DNA of 64,000 nucleotides from Streptomyces sp. NBC_01451 (GCF_036227485.1 NZ_CP109479.1:1736001-1800000), one strand, 5' to 3'. Shown: positions 1-10,800, numbered from the stretch's first letter. Program-made: numbers and translations. The notes: a model not told the origin generated them from the letters alone.

Positions 1-890
<890 letters not shown>

Positions 891-963
891 AGAGCAACTC
901 CTCGGATTCGTGCTCCCGTCGCGCCCCGCGGAGAGAGAAAGCTTCCGTGACCTTGATATTTTT

Positions 964-1001
964 TTCCACATCGTGGAATTTGTTTTCTGCTATCTGGAAA
1001 C
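964..1001. promoter_or_regulatory. Two inverted repeats in the gcl promoter, probable IclR-family operator
   Basis: The AT-rich region upstream of gcl contains a perfect dyad TTCCAC-ATC-GTGGAA at 964-978 and an imperfect one, GTTTTC...GGAAAC, at 982-1001. In Streptomyces, ureide and glyoxylate genes are controlled by IclR-type repressors (AllR/GclR type) that bind short palindromes in such promoters. The assignment rests on that precedent and on position. The regulator gene is not in the window. Confidence 0.5.
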
Positions 1002-1101
1002 AATCTAAGTGGGCTCGCGAAGGCAGTCAAGAGACGGACAAGCGGGGGTTCCGTGGAGCACGATGGGGCTCTGACCCCGACGTCACGTAGTGGAGTTGGC
1101 C

Positions 1102-1851
1102 ATGGCCGAGAGCATGCCTGTGCGATGCCCGGCCTGCCTGCGCGAGCATCTGTACTCGGCACCGTCCTATCCGTGCGCGTGCGGGGCGCCGGTCAGACCG
1201 TCGCTCGACCCGCGGGCGACCGCCACGGCCGTCACCCACCGCGTCTGGGACGAGCAGTGGGTCACCGTGTGCTGCACGGCCTGCGGTCGCGGGGACCAGT
1301 GGCCGCACCCCGAACTGGGCTGCCCCTGCGGCACGGTGCTGCGCATCCCGGTGACACGGCCGGTCCCGGACACCCGGCCGGCAGGTCCACGGACGAAGGA
1401 CGCCCAGCCCCCGCCCGGCGCCGCCAAACTCCCCGGCACCCTTCGCGCCCCCCGCCCCTCCGCCCGCCCCCGGCGCGCCTTCCAGCCCGTCACCATCCGC
1501 ACCGCACGCGACGCCGTCACCGCCGCCGCCCTCTACCTGCGCTGGCTCGGCTACCAGGACATCCGCCGCGCGGACCAGCGGCCCCCGTCCGGCGTGGGGC
1601 TCGCCGCCCGCGGAGTCCTGGCACAGGTCGACCCCACGGTGAGCCCGGCGTCCCTGCGGGACATCGAGTGCCTGTGGCTGACGGCCATGACGGAGTCCTC
1701 GGACTGCGTCTACTTCTCCCTCGCCGGGTACGAGGACGAGGCCCGCGCCGGCGCCGAGAACCTCGGCGTCCCCCTGTTCGTCCTCGACCTCACCGGTACC
1801 CCGCAGCCGGTCAACAGCCCGGCCGACGACCTGGACGCCACCGGGGTCTGA
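1102..1851 (+). CDS. Cysteine-rich zinc-ribbon protein with a possible Mrr-like endonuclease-fold C-terminus
   Basis: A protein of 249 residues. The N-terminal 90 residues hold several cysteine pairs (CPAC, CACG, CCTAC, CPCG), spaced as in one or two zinc ribbons. A proline-rich linker follows, then a C-terminal domain of about 110 residues (TARDAVTAAALYLRWLGY onward) whose order of a helical start, GLAARGVLAQV and a predicted helix resembles restriction-endonuclease-like (Mrr) domains. The resemblance is weak, the PD-(D/E)XK residues are not clear, and I cannot assign a function. The ATG at 1102 follows GGAG with six-base spacing; a GTG at 1090 is the alternative. It stands alone between gcl and a GNAT gene. 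Confidence 0.75.
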   Translation: MAESMPVRCPACLREHLYSAPSYPCACGAPVRPSLDPRATATAVTHRVWDEQWVTVCCTACGRGDQWPHPELGCPCGTVLRIPVTRPVPDTRPAGPRTKDAQPPPGAAKLPGTLRAPRPSARPRRAFQPVTIRTARDAVTAAALYLRWLGYQDIRRADQRPPSGVGLAARGVLAQVDPTVSPASLRDIECLWLTAMTESSDCVYFSLAGYEDEARAGAENLGVPLFVLDLTGTPQPVNSPADDLDATGV

Positions 1852-1928
1852 GGCCCCCGGGCCCCGACAGCCTTCCGCCGACCGGATATCCGGGTGCCCC
1901 GAGCGTGCCCCCGCCGGATACTCGGCGG

Positions 1929-2435
1929 ATGCGCATCCGCCCGGCGACCGCCGCCGAACTCCCCGCCCTGCGCGCCGTCGAACGCGCCGCCGGCTCCCCC
2001 TACCGCCGGCTGGGGATGGCGGAGATCGCGGACGACGAGCCGCCCGCCCTGGACCTGCTGGAGCCGTACCGGCGCGCGGGACGCGCCTGGGTCGCCGCCG
2101 CCACCGGCGAGGACCGCCCCCTGGCCTACCTGATCGCCGAACCGGTGGACGGCGCCCTCCACATCGAACAGGTCTCCGTCCACCCCGACTTCGCGCACCG
2201 CCGCATCGGCCGGGCGCTCCTCGCGTACGCCGACGACCGCGCCCAGGAGGAAGGCCTGACCCACCTCACCCTGACGACGTTCACCGAGGTCCCGTGGAAC
2301 GCGCCCTACTACGCCCGGCTGGGCTTTCGCGCCCTCGACGAGGCCGAACTCACCCCGGGGCTGCGGAAGATCCGCGCGCTCGAGGCCGGGCACGGCCTCG
2401 ACCGCTGGCCCCGCGTCTGTATGCGCAGGCCCTGA
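1929..2435 (+). CDS. GNAT-family N-acetyltransferase
   Basis: A 168-residue single-domain GNAT, expected to move an acetyl group from acetyl-CoA to an amine of unknown identity. The domain starts at residue 1 (MRIRPATAAELPALRAVER). The acetyl-CoA-binding motif A is VSVHPDFAHRRIGRALL (about residues 84-100), with the typical RRIGRALL pyrophosphate loop, followed by motif B around TFTEVPWNAPYYARLGF. It begins 77 bases after the zinc-ribbon gene and converges with the acyl-CoA synthetase gene 16 bases beyond its stop. Nothing in the context names the substrate. Confidence 0.85.
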   Translation: MRIRPATAAELPALRAVERAAGSPYRRLGMAEIADDEPPALDLLEPYRRAGRAWVAAATGEDRPLAYLIAEPVDGALHIEQVSVHPDFAHRRIGRALLAYADDRAQEEGLTHLTLTTFTEVPWNAPYYARLGFRALDEAELTPGLRKIRALEAGHGLDRWPRVCMRRP

Positions 2436-2451
2436 CCGGCGCCCGCCACGG

Positions 2452-4047
2452 TCACGTCTCCTGGGCGTACCGCTCCCGCAGCTCCACCTTCCGCACCTTC
2501 CCCGACACCGTCATCGGGAAGGCGTCCAGCACCTGAAGCCGGCTCGGGATCTTGTAGTGGGCCAACCGCCCCTCGCAGAAGGCCCGCAGTTCGGCGAGGG
2601 TGAGCGGTTCGGTGCCCTCGTGCGGGATGACACAGGCGAGGACCTCCTCGCCGTAGCGCTCGTGCGGCACCCCGACCACCTGGACGTCGGCGATCTTCGG
2701 ATGGCCGTACAGGAACTCCTCGATCTCGCGCGGGTAGATGTTCTCGCCACCCCGGATGATCATGTCCTTGATGCGGCCGACGATCTCGACGTAGCCGTCC
2801 TCACGCATCACCGCGAGGTCGCCGGTGTGCATCCAGCGGCCGGCGTCGACCGACTCGGCGGTCTTCTCGGGCTCCTGCCAGTAGCCGAGCATCACGCTGT
2901 AGCCGCGGGTGCACAACTCCCCCGCACCGCCTCGCGGTCGGGTCACTCCGGTCGCCGGGTCGACGACCTTGACCTCGATGTGCGGGAGGACCCGGCCGAC
3001 CGTGCCCGTGCGGTGTTCCAGGTCGTCGTCCCGGCGGGTCTGGAGCGACACCGGGGAGGTCTCCGTCATGCCGTAGGCGATGGACACCTCGGCCATGTGC
3101 ATCTCGGCGACCACCCGTTTCATCACCTCGACCGGGCAGGGCGAGCCCGCCATGATGCCGGTGCGCAGGGACGACAGGTCGTACGTCGCGAAGTCGGGGA
3201 GGTTCAGCTCCGCGATGAACATGGTCGGTACGCCGTACAGCGAGGTGCAGCGCTCCTGGGCCACCGCCCGCAGGGTCGCCGCCGGGTCGAAGGACGGGGC
3301 GGGGATCACGACGCACGCGCCGTGCGAGGTGGCCGCGAGGTTGCCCATCACCATGCCGAAGCAGTGGTAGAAGGGCACCGGGACGCAGATCCGGTCCTGC
3401 TCGGTGTAGGCGATCAATTCCCCGACGAAATAACCGTTGTTGAGGATGTTGTGGTGGGAGAGCGTGGCCCCCTTGGGGAAGCCGGTCGTGCCCGAGGTGT
3501 ACTGGATGTTGATCGGGTCGTCGCAGGACAGCTCCGGGAACGGCACCGGGGTGCCGCGCGTGAGCAGCGCGTCCCAGCCCGGGTCCCCGATGAACACGGC
3601 CTCCCGCAACTCCGGGCACCTGCCCCGGACTTCCCCGACCATCGCCCGGTAGTCGCTCGCCCTGTGGCTGACGGAGGCGAAGAGCAGCGAGACCCCGGCC
3701 TGTTTGAGGACGTACTCGACCTCGTGGGTGCGGTAGGCAGGGTTGATGTTCACCATGACCGCGCCGATCCGCGCGGTCGCGTACTGGACCAGCACCCACT
3801 CGGGGCAGTTGACCGCCCAGATGCCCACCCGGTCGCCCACGGCGATCCCGCTCGCGATCAGCGCGTACGCCAACTCGTCGACGTCCGCCGCGAATTGGGC
3901 GTACGTCCAGCGTCGGCCCGAGGGCACGTCGACCAGCGCCTCGCGGTCGGGCCACCTCGCGACGGCCCGGTCCAGGTCGGCGCCGATCGTGTCTCCCAGC
4001 AGCGCGGTGTCGCTGGTCCCGTGGGCGTAGGAAGTCATCGAAGTCAC
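2452..4047 (-). CDS. Fatty-acid/acyl-CoA synthetase (AMP-binding), FadD type
   Basis: A 531-residue member of the ANL superfamily that activates a carboxylic acid as acyl-AMP and transfers it to CoA. The P-loop motif [18 protein letters not shown] lies near residue 185, the A5 motif YGMTETSP near 325, and the C-terminal [16 protein letters not shown] hinge and SGKVRK catalytic lysine are present. Length and motifs fit medium/long-chain acyl-CoA synthetases. Its GTG start overlaps the stop of the upstream synthetase gene in a GTGA, so the two are translationally coupled. The pair is divergent from a GAF-LuxR regulator, which probably controls it. Confidence 0.92.
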   Translation of the reverse strand: MTSMTSYAHGTSDTALLGDTIGADLDRAVARWPDREALVDVPSGRRWTYAQFAADVDELAYALIASGIAVGDRVGIWAVNCPEWVLVQYATARIGAVMVNINPAYRTHEVEYVLKQAGVSLLFASVSHRASDYRAMVGEVRGRCPELREAVFIGDPGWDALLTRGTPVPFPELSCDDPINIQYTSGTTGFPKGATLSHHNILNNGYFVGELIAYTEQDRICVPVPFYHCFGMVMGNLAATSHGACVVIPAPSFDPAATLRAVAQERCTSLYGVPTMFIAELNLPDFATYDLSSLRTGIMAGSPCPVEVMKRVVAEMHMAEVSIAYGMTETSPVSLQTRRDDDLEHRTGTVGRVLPHIEVKVVDPATGVTRPRGGAGELCTRGYSVMLGYWQEPEKTAESVDAGRWMHTGDLAVMREDGYVEIVGRIKDMIIRGGENIYPREIEEFLYGHPKIADVQVVGVPHERYGEEVLACVIPHEGTEPLTLAELRAFCEGRLAHYKIPSRLQVLDAFPMTVSGKVRKVELRERYAQET

Positions 4048-5714
4048 CGGAAGTCCTCCTCGCGGTACTCGTTCGCCGAGCCGGCCGCGGTCGCCTCGCG
4101 CAGTTCGATGCGGCGGATCTTGCCGGACACGGTCTTGGGCAGGTCGGCGAACTCCAGGCGGCGCAGGCGCTTGTAGGGGGCGAGGACCTCGCGGCTGTGC
4201 TCGAACAGCACCTTCGCGGTGTCGGGTCCCGGCTCCCAGCCCGCCGCGAGCACGACGTACGCCTTCGGTACGGCCAGGCGCAGTTCGTCCGGCGCGGGGA
4301 CCACGGCGGCCTCCGCCACCGCCTCGTGCTCCAGCAGCGCGCTCTCCAGCTCGAAGGGGGAGATCTTGTAGTCGGAGGCCTTGAAGACGTCGTCGGACCG
4401 GCCGACGTAGGTGATGTAGCCGTCCGCGTCGCGCGAACCGATGTCCCCGGTGCGGTAGAAGCCGCCGGCCATCGCCTCCGCAGTGAGGTCGGCGTCACCG
4501 TGGTAGCCGGTCATCACACCGACCGGGCGGGTGGAGAGGTCGAGCGCGATCTCGCCCTCGGTCGCGCCCGGTTCGCCCGAGACCGGGTCGAGGAGGACGA
4601 CCCGGTAGCCGGGGCTCGGCCGGCCCATGGAGCCCGTCTTCAGCGGCTGGCCGGGGCTGTTGGAGACCTGGACGGCGGTCTCCGTCTGACCGAAGCCGTC
4701 CCGGATCGTGACACCCCAGAAGCGCCGCACCTGTTCGATGACCTCGGGGTTGAGCGGCTCGCCGGCGGCCACGACCTCGCGCGGCGGGGTGCGCAGCTGG
4801 GTCAGGTCGGCCTGGATGAGCATGCGCCAGACGGTCGGTGGCGCGCAGAAGGAGGTGACGCCCGCGCGGTCCATCTCCGCCATCAGCCGGGCCGGGTCGA
4901 AGCGCGTGTAGTTGTGGATGAAGACGGTCGCCTCGGCGTTCCAGGGCGCGAAGAGGTTGGACCAGGCGTGCTTGGCCCAGCCGGGCGAGGAGATGTTGAG
5001 ATGCACGTCGCCGGGCCTGAGCCCGATCCAGTACATGGTCGCCAGGTGCCCGATGGGGTACGACGCGTGGGTGTGCTCGACGAGTTTGGGGCGGGCGGTC
5101 GTGCCCGAGGTGAAGTAGAGCATCAGGGGGTCGTCGGAGTGGGTCGGCCCGTCCGGCGTGAACTCCGCGGGGGCGTCGTACGCGTCCTCGTACGGTTGCC
5201 AGCCCTCGGGGGCGCCGCCCACCGCGATCCGGGTGTAGCGGCCGGGCACCTCGTCGAACTTGCCGGTGTCCTCGGCGCGGACCAGGACATGGGCGACCCG
5301 GCCGCGCTCCACCCGGTCGCGCAGGTCGGCGGGGCCGAGCAGCGGGGTGGCGGGGATGACGACGGCGCCGAGCTTCATCGCGGCGAGGGCGGTCTCCCAC
5401 AGCTCGGTCTGGTTGCCGAGCATGACGAGGACACGGTCCTCGGGGCGGATCCCGAGCCCGCGCAGCCAGTTGGCGACCCGGTTGGAGCGGGCGGACATCC
5501 CGGCGAAGGACACCCTGGCCTCGGAGCCGTCCTCCTCGACGATGTGCAGGGCGGTGCGGTCGTTCCCGTCCGCGATGACGTCGAACCAGTCGAGGGCCCA
5601 GTTGAAACGCTCGGGGCGCGGCCAGCTGAAACCCTCGTACGCGGTGGCGTAGTCCTCGCGGTGGGCCAGCAGGAAGTCCCGCGCCTCGCGGAAGCTCTCG
5701 GTCACCGTCGTCAT
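4044..5714 (-). CDS. AMP-binding acyl-CoA synthetase (acetyl/medium-chain ACS type)
   Basis: A 556-residue ANL-superfamily enzyme. Motifs are [17 protein letters not shown] near residue 185, [10 protein letters not shown] near 330, [15 protein letters not shown] near 440 and the C-terminal [13 protein letters not shown] with the catalytic lysine. The overall pattern is closer to ACSM-type medium-chain acyl-CoA synthetases than to the FadD encoded next to it. The ATG at 5714 is preceded by CCGAGGAGGACGACAG, a strong ribosome site; a longer upstream reading has no comparable site. It is the first gene of a two-gene operon. Substrate unknown. Confidence 0.9.
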   Translation of the reverse strand: MTTVTESFREARDFLLAHREDYATAYEGFSWPRPERFNWALDWFDVIADGNDRTALHIVEEDGSEARVSFAGMSARSNRVANWLRGLGIRPEDRVLVMLGNQTELWETALAAMKLGAVVIPATPLLGPADLRDRVERGRVAHVLVRAEDTGKFDEVPGRYTRIAVGGAPEGWQPYEDAYDAPAEFTPDGPTHSDDPLMLYFTSGTTARPKLVEHTHASYPIGHLATMYWIGLRPGDVHLNISSPGWAKHAWSNLFAPWNAEATVFIHNYTRFDPARLMAEMDRAGVTSFCAPPTVWRMLIQADLTQLRTPPREVVAAGEPLNPEVIEQVRRFWGVTIRDGFGQTETAVQVSNSPGQPLKTGSMGRPSPGYRVVLLDPVSGEPGATEGEIALDLSTRPVGVMTGYHGDADLTAEAMAGGFYRTGDIGSRDADGYITYVGRSDDVFKASDYKISPFELESALLEHEAVAEAAVVPAPDELRLAVPKAYVVLAAGWEPGPDTAKVLFEHSREVLAPYKRLRRLEFADLPKTVSGKIRRIELREATAAGSANEYREEDFR

Positions 5715-5784
5715 CTGTCGTCCTCCTCGGTCCCGGACCATTGCCCGGCGGCACTCTGTCATCGTGTAATCCGTGACGCAGGTC

Positions 5785-5808
5785 TCACTACCCCCGAACG
5801 GGGGTGAG
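5785..5808. promoter_or_regulatory. Inverted repeat ACCCCCGAACGGGGGT-like operator between divergent genes
   Basis: The sequence around 5790-5805 is TACCCCCGAACGGGGGTG, with flanking CTCA (5785-5788) and TGAG (5805-5808) continuing the symmetry. It sits about 70 bases upstream of the acyl-CoA synthetase start and of the chosen regulator start. It overlaps a possible earlier GTG (5804) for the regulator, one reason the later GTG at 5876 was chosen. A shared operator for the adjacent LuxR-type regulator is the simplest reading. Confidence 0.55.
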
Positions 5809-5875
5809 TGCCACGCAGGACCGGGCAACGACTTGCGAACACACCACGAGCGGGCCGCGACGAAGGGGCGAAGAC

Positions 5876-6712
5876 GTGGCAGCAGACACGGCCGAGGCGG
5901 CTGAGGTGCGACGGGCGCTGGCCCGGCTGCGGCGGGCGACCGGACTGCCGGTCGCCTTCGGCGGGCTGGTGGAACCGGGGCGCCGGCACGTGCGCATCAG
6001 CGAACTGAGCGGCACCGCCACCCAGTCGTTGCGCGCGCTTGCGGTGACCGCGGGCAACGGCCTGGGCGGCAGGGCGGTGGCCCTGGCCCGTCCGTGCGCG
6101 GTGACCGACTACTCCGTCTCCCGGGTGATCAGCCACGAGTACGACATCCCGGTCGCCGCCGAGGGCCTGCGCTCCGTGGTGGCGGTCCCGGTCGTCGTAC
6201 GGCGCCGGGTGCGCGGAGTGCTGTACGGCGCCCTGCGCAGCGCCCAGTCCCTGGGTGACCGCACGATCGGCACGGTGGTCGATGCGGCCCGGGACGTGGA
6301 GCAGGCGCTCGTCGTACGGGACCAGGCGCGGGAACTGCTGGCTGCGGTGCGGCCGGAGCCCGCCGCCACCGGGGGGCCTCGCGACGGGGCGTGGGAGCAG
6401 GTGCGGGAGGCGCACGCGGCGTTGCGTGCGCTGGCGCCGCGGATCACCGATCCGGAGCTGCGGGGCGCACTGCTCGACGCGTGCGGGCTGCTGACCGCCG
6501 GGCGGCCCGAGGGCGAGGCCGCACTCGCGCCGCGTGAGCTGGACGTCCTGGCGTGTGTCGCCTCGGGGGCGTCCAACGCGGTCGCCGCGGAGCGGCTGGG
6601 GCTGCGCCCGGAGACCGTGAAGGGCTATCTGCGCTCGGCGATGCGCAGGCTGGACGCCCACTCGCGCGGGGAGGCGGTCGTGGCGGCGCGGCGGGCCGGA
6701 CTGCTGCCCTGA
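5876..6712 (+). CDS. GAF-like sensor / LuxR-type HTH transcriptional regulator
   Basis: A 278-residue protein (302 if read from GTG 5804). The first 150 residues look like a GAF-type ligand domain (RVISHEYDIPVAAEGLRSVVAVPVVVRRRVRGVLYG). A helical linker follows, then a C-terminal LuxR/GerE helix-turn-helix (LAPRELDVLACVASGASN, ETVKGYLRSAMRRL, residues about 215-275). It is divergent from two coupled acyl-CoA synthetase genes, with an inverted repeat between them. I infer that it controls them in response to a carboxylic acid or its CoA ester. No receiver domain is present, so it is not a two-component response regulator. Confidence 0.85.
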   Translation: MAADTAEAAEVRRALARLRRATGLPVAFGGLVEPGRRHVRISELSGTATQSLRALAVTAGNGLGGRAVALARPCAVTDYSVSRVISHEYDIPVAAEGLRSVVAVPVVVRRRVRGVLYGALRSAQSLGDRTIGTVVDAARDVEQALVVRDQARELLAAVRPEPAATGGPRDGAWEQVREAHAALRALAPRITDPELRGALLDACGLLTAGRPEGEAALAPRELDVLACVASGASNAVAAERLGLRPETVKGYLRSAMRRLDAHSRGEAVVAARRAGLLP

Positions 6713-6900
6713 GGCCGTGGCTCCCTGGGGATCCCGTCGTCACGCTCCGCACACGCATACGTCATATTCATTCACATGTGACTTGAATTTTCCGATACCT
6801 CAACCGTCCTGTTATTTGGCTCACCTCGCCGCCGGTCCGAAATTCAAAGATCTGTTGCCTAATATTGGGGCCCACAGGACACAGGAGGGGAGCGGTAACC

Positions 6901-9723
6901 GTGCGACGGGACTTCCAGGAGCCTGGCCGATGCCGCTCCGACCTGCTCATAGGCCGGGACGAGGCACTCGTCTCGGCGCGCGAGCAGCTTTCGCGCGGTG
7001 GCAGCATCCTGCTGCACGGAACGGCCGGAATAGGAAAGTCCACCGTCCTGCGGACATTGGCCGCGGAATACGGCGAATCGGCACGGACCGTGTTGCGCTG
7101 CTCCGCCACCGAGTCCGAATCCCATCTTCCCTTCCTCGCACTCGCCGATCTCCTCGGTCTCGCCCTGGACGAGGTGTCCGGTCAGTTGCCCGTCGCGCAG
7201 CGTGTCGCCCTGGAGTCGGCGCTCACCGGCCGTGGCGAGTCCACGCTCCAGCGCGACGGGCTCGCGCTGCGGCTGGCCGTGCTGTCCGCGCTGCGCGCGC
7301 TGGCCGCCAAGGGCCCCGTGCTCGTCGTAGCCGACGACCTCCAGTGGCTGGACACCGCGAGCACCGAACTCCTCGGTTTCGCCGCCCGCCGCCTCGGCGA
7401 CGACCCCGTCCGGATGCTGTTCGCCGGGCGCACCGACGGCCAGGAGTACGACCGCTATCTACGCGCGTCCACACCGGACACCCTGGCCGTCCGGGTGAAC
7501 CCGCTGACCCGTTCCCAGGTGGAGACGCTCCTTGCCCACCGGGGCTACGACCTCCCGCGTTCGACCGTGCGGGAGATCCACCGCATCAGCGCCGGCAATC
7601 CGCTGTACGCCCTGGAACTGGGCCGGGCCCTGGCCGAGAACCCCGCTCCCCCGCGCCCGGGCGAGCCGCTCCCGGTGCCGACCTCGCTGCGCGCGCTGGT
7701 CCTCAGCCGCCTGGAGATGCTGTCGGACGACGCCCGCCGCACCCTCCTCGTGGTCAGCGCCGGCGCCCGCCCCACCCTGGCCCTGCTGCACGAGGCCGGC
7801 CGGGAGAACGCCGAGGCCGAGACCGCCCAGGCCGCGGCCCTCGGGCTGCTGGCGACCGAGCCCGAGGGTCCGGCCGTACGGTTCGCGCATCCCCTCGTCT
7901 CGGCCGCGCTGTACGCGGAGGCGAGCGCCCAGGAACGCCGGGCCGCGCACGCCGCGCTGTCCACGGCCGCGTCCGACCCCATCGAGCGGGCCCGGCACCT
8001 CGCCCTGGCCACCGAGGGCACGGATCCGGAGGTGGCCGCCCGGCTCGCCGAGGCCGCCGCGCTGGCCCGGGACCGCGGGGCGCCCTCGATGGCCTCCTCG
8101 CTCGGACTGCTCGCCGCCCGGTACACCCCGGCCGACAGCGTGCCGAACCCCGACACGCACCGGCTGCGGGCCGCCGAGGACGCGATCACCGCCGGTGAAC
8201 TGGATCTCGCACGGGACATCGCCCGCCAGGTGCTCGACCGGAGCGGGGTGCCCGAGCAACGGGTGCGGGCCTGGATCATCGTGATCGACACGGCGGGCCA
8301 TGCCATGACGGAGGTCGACGCCGTCTTCCCGCAGGCACTGGCCGACGCGGGCGACGACCCGCAGCTGCTCGCCCTGATCCACTACCAACTGGCCTGGCGG
8401 GCGCTCCTCGTGGAGGGCAACTTCGCCGAGTGCCGCGAGGAGGCGGCGCGCGCGGCCGAGCTCGCCGCGTGGGGCGGCGACCGGCACACGGAGCTGATGT
8501 CGCTCTCCTTCCAGGCCCAGACCGAGACCCTGATGGGCCACCCGGACGCACCCGCCACGATCAAACGCGCCCTCAAGGAGCCCCAGGACCCGCAGGTGAC
8601 CGTCCATCACAACGGCATCGGCTCGGCCCGGTTCCGCTGGCTGATCATGAGCGACCAGCTGCCCGAGGCACGGGCCACCATCACCACGCTGCTGCGCGAG
8701 GTGCGCCGGCGCGGGTCCGTCGAGAGCGAGGTGCACTTCCTGCGCTGCCTCGCCGAGACCGAACTGCGCTGCGGGCACTGCGGCCGGGCTCTCGACCTGG
8801 CCCGGGAGAGTCTGCGACTGGCCCGGGACACCGGTATCGGCGAGGTCGCCTCCGGGATGCTCGCCGCGCTGGCGGAGGCGTCCGGCGGTGACGTGGACCG
8901 GGCGCTGGCGCTGGCCCGGGAGTCGGTCGAGCACGCCGAGGAGAACGGCGACCTGATGTACCTGTCCCGGGCCCAGGCAGCCCTGGGATACGCCCGGTTG
9001 GTGGCCGGGGACGCGCCGGGTGCGGTGCAGTCGCTGCGCCGGGCACGGGAGTTGGAGCACGATCTCGGCGTCGACGACCCGGCTCGCGGACGCTGGCAGG
9101 GCGACCTCGCGGAGGCGCTGGTCGGCGTCGGCGAGCTGGACGAGGCGCAGGAGGTCATCGACGTGTCGCGCGCCCACGCGCTGCGGCTGGGGCGCGAGAG
9201 CGTGCTGGCGGTGCTCGACCGGTCGGAGGCGCTGGTGCGTGCGGCGCGCGGTGAACGCGAGGAGGCTCTGGGCCAGTTGACATCGGCACAGGACAGGCTC
9301 GCCAAGCTGGGCTACGGACTTGAGGAGGCGCGCGCGGCCCTCGCCCTGGCCGAGCTGCGCACCGGGCCGCCGGGCCCCGGGCCCACTCCCGCCCCGACGT
9401 CGTACGACGAGGCGGCACGCCTGTTCAGACGTTCCCGCGCGCTGCCCTGGCTGCGCAGGGTGGACGCGGCCACCGTGCCGAATCCCGCGCCGCAGCCGCT
9501 GGTCCAGCAGCCGCAGGCGGTCGCCGCGCTCGACGGGCTCGCCGCGATGGAGCGTCAGGTCGCGGCGCTCGTCATGGAGGGCGCGACCAACCGCGAGATC
9601 GCCGGACGCCTGTTCATCAGCGTCAAGACGGTCGAGGCGACGCTCACCCGGGTGTACCGGAAGCTGGGGATCCGGTCTCGGGTGGACATCGTCAGGCTGG
9701 CGGCGGGACGCCACCCCAAGTAA
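6901..9723 (+). CDS. Large ATP-binding LuxR-family regulator (LAL)
   Basis: A 940-residue LAL (MalT-like STAND) regulator. Walker A is GTAGIGKST (residues 40-48) and Walker B VLVVADDLQWLD (about 140-151). A long helical, TPR-like region rich in alanine and leucine follows to about residue 860, and the C-terminal LuxR HTH is ATNREIAGRLFISVKTVEA. The GTG at 6901 follows GGAGGGG at 6884-6890; an earlier TTG is possible but has no ribosome site. The AT-rich 6713-6900 stretch must hold its promoter. A secreted trypsin follows 265 bases downstream, a plausible target, but this is inference from proximity. Confidence 0.92.
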   Translation: MRRDFQEPGRCRSDLLIGRDEALVSAREQLSRGGSILLHGTAGIGKSTVLRTLAAEYGESARTVLRCSATESESHLPFLALADLLGLALDEVSGQLPVAQRVALESALTGRGESTLQRDGLALRLAVLSALRALAAKGPVLVVADDLQWLDTASTELLGFAARRLGDDPVRMLFAGRTDGQEYDRYLRASTPDTLAVRVNPLTRSQVETLLAHRGYDLPRSTVREIHRISAGNPLYALELGRALAENPAPPRPGEPLPVPTSLRALVLSRLEMLSDDARRTLLVVSAGARPTLALLHEAGRENAEAETAQAAALGLLATEPEGPAVRFAHPLVSAALYAEASAQERRAAHAALSTAASDPIERARHLALATEGTDPEVAARLAEAAALARDRGAPSMASSLGLLAARYTPADSVPNPDTHRLRAAEDAITAGELDLARDIARQVLDRSGVPEQRVRAWIIVIDTAGHAMTEVDAVFPQALADAGDDPQLLALIHYQLAWRALLVEGNFAECREEAARAAELAAWGGDRHTELMSLSFQAQTETLMGHPDAPATIKRALKEPQDPQVTVHHNGIGSARFRWLIMSDQLPEARATITTLLREVRRRGSVESEVHFLRCLAETELRCGHCGRALDLARESLRLARDTGIGEVASGMLAALAEASGGDVDRALALARESVEHAEENGDLMYLSRAQAALGYARLVAGDAPGAVQSLRRARELEHDLGVDDPARGRWQGDLAEALVGVGELDEAQEVIDVSRAHALRLGRESVLAVLDRSEALVRAARGEREEALGQLTSAQDRLAKLGYGLEEARAALALAELRTGPPGPGPTPAPTSYDEAARLFRRSRALPWLRRVDAATVPNPAPQPLVQQPQAVAALDGLAAMERQVAALVMEGATNREIAGRLFISVKTVEATLTRVYRKLGIRSRVDIVRLAAGRHPK

Positions 9724-9832
9724 CGCCCGCGTACCCGCCGTACGGCCGTGTGCCTGCGCGCAATCCATCCTTGCGCACTCACCGTACCGCGCCGTCGACC
9801 CCGTACGACCGAGGGTTTTCCCTGCCCTGATT

Positions 9833-9881
9833 CCCTTAGGGGGTTCCCTCATTGGGAGAGACCTTATCCGGCTCCTACCTT
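9833..9881 (+). promoter_or_regulatory. Probable promoter and dyads upstream of the trypsin gene
   Basis: The 265-base gap between the LAL gene and the protease contains a CCCTTAGGG dyad at 9833-9841 and TCCC-TCATT-GGGA at 9845-9857. A candidate promoter has -35 TTGGGA (9852-9857) and -10 TACCTT (9876-9881), 18 bases apart. The second dyad overlaps the -35 box, so an activator or repressor could act there. Read by eye only. Confidence 0.35.
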
Positions 9882-9988
9882 GTGGATGTGCCGCTACGCC
9901 GGGCACGCGGGGCAGCACCACCGCCCCGTGCAGAAACCCCCCACACCCGCGCGTCCCCCCACCGGCAATCCCCACAAGAGGAGAACCC

Positions 9989-10780
9989 ATGTTCGGGCTC
10001 GCCCATGCCAAGAAGGCCGCTGCCGTCCTGACGGCCGTCGCCGCCGCAGCCGCGACCGCGCTGATCGCCGCCCCCGGTGCAGTCGCCGCGCCCCAGCCCA
10101 TCGTGGGCGGTACCACGACCACCGCTGCGACGTACCCCTACGTCATGCAGATCACGGACGCCTCGCAGAACCAGTTCTGCGGTGGCACCCTCGTCTCCGC
10201 CACCAAGGTCGTGACCGCGGCCCACTGTATGGTCGACGAGACGACGAGCAGCGTCAGAGTCGTCGGCGGCCGTACCTACCGCAACGGCACCAACGGCACC
10301 GTCAGCCGGGTCACCAAGATCTGGATCCACCCGAGCTACACCGACGCCACCAACGGCGACGACGTGGCCGTGCTGACCCTCGCGACCTCGATGCCGTACA
10401 CCACCGCGTCGTACGTCACCTCGTCCCAGACCGGCGTGTACGCGGCCGGCACCACCGCCCGCATCATCGGCTGGGGCACCACCTCCTCCAACGGGAGCTC
10501 CTCCAACCAGCTGCGCACGGCGACCGTCCCGACGGTCTCGAACGCCAGCTGCACCAGCTCGTACGGCTCCAGCTACATCGCGAGCGACATGGTCTGCGCC
10601 GGATACACCTCCGGCGGCGTTGACACCTGCCAGGGCGACAGCGGCGGCCCGCTGATGATCGGCGGCGTCCTGGCAGGTATTACTTCCTGGGGCGAGGGCT
10701 GCGCGGAGGCCGGCTACCCCGGGGTCTACACCCGGCTGACCACCTTCTCCAGCCTGGTGGCGACGCAGGTCGCGTCGTAA
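9989..10780 (+). CDS. Secreted trypsin-like serine protease (S1A)
   Basis: A 263-residue preproenzyme. A Sec signal peptide (KK near the N-terminus, then an alanine/valine-rich core) ends near AVAAP, and the mature chain starts at IVGG (about residue 38), where a short propeptide is removed. The chymotrypsin-fold catalytic triad is His79 (TAAHC), Asp125 (DDVAVL) and Ser218 (GDSGGP). Asp212, six residues before the serine, predicts trypsin-like cleavage after Arg/Lys. Paired cysteines match bacterial trypsins such as SprT. The ATG follows AAGAGGAGAACCC. A strong hairpin lies 20 bases after the stop. Confidence 0.95.
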   Translation: MFGLAHAKKAAAVLTAVAAAAATALIAAPGAVAAPQPIVGGTTTTAATYPYVMQITDASQNQFCGGTLVSATKVVTAAHCMVDETTSSVRVVGGRTYRNGTNGTVSRVTKIWIHPSYTDATNGDDVAVLTLATSMPYTTASYVTSSQTGVYAAGTTARIIGWGTTSSNGSSSNQLRTATVPTVSNASCTSSYGSSYIASDMVCAGYTSGGVDTCQGDSGGPLMIGGVLAGITSWGEGCAEAGYPGVYTRLTTFSSLVATQVAS

Positions 10781-10800
10781 CCACCCGGAGGTAGTCACCA

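Noticed and set aside
6855..6870. TTGCCTA in the promoter of the LAL regulator, resembling the cluster heptamer
   Set aside because: Only a single half-site without a partner at 9-11 bases or in inverted orientation; probably chance in an AT-rich promoter.
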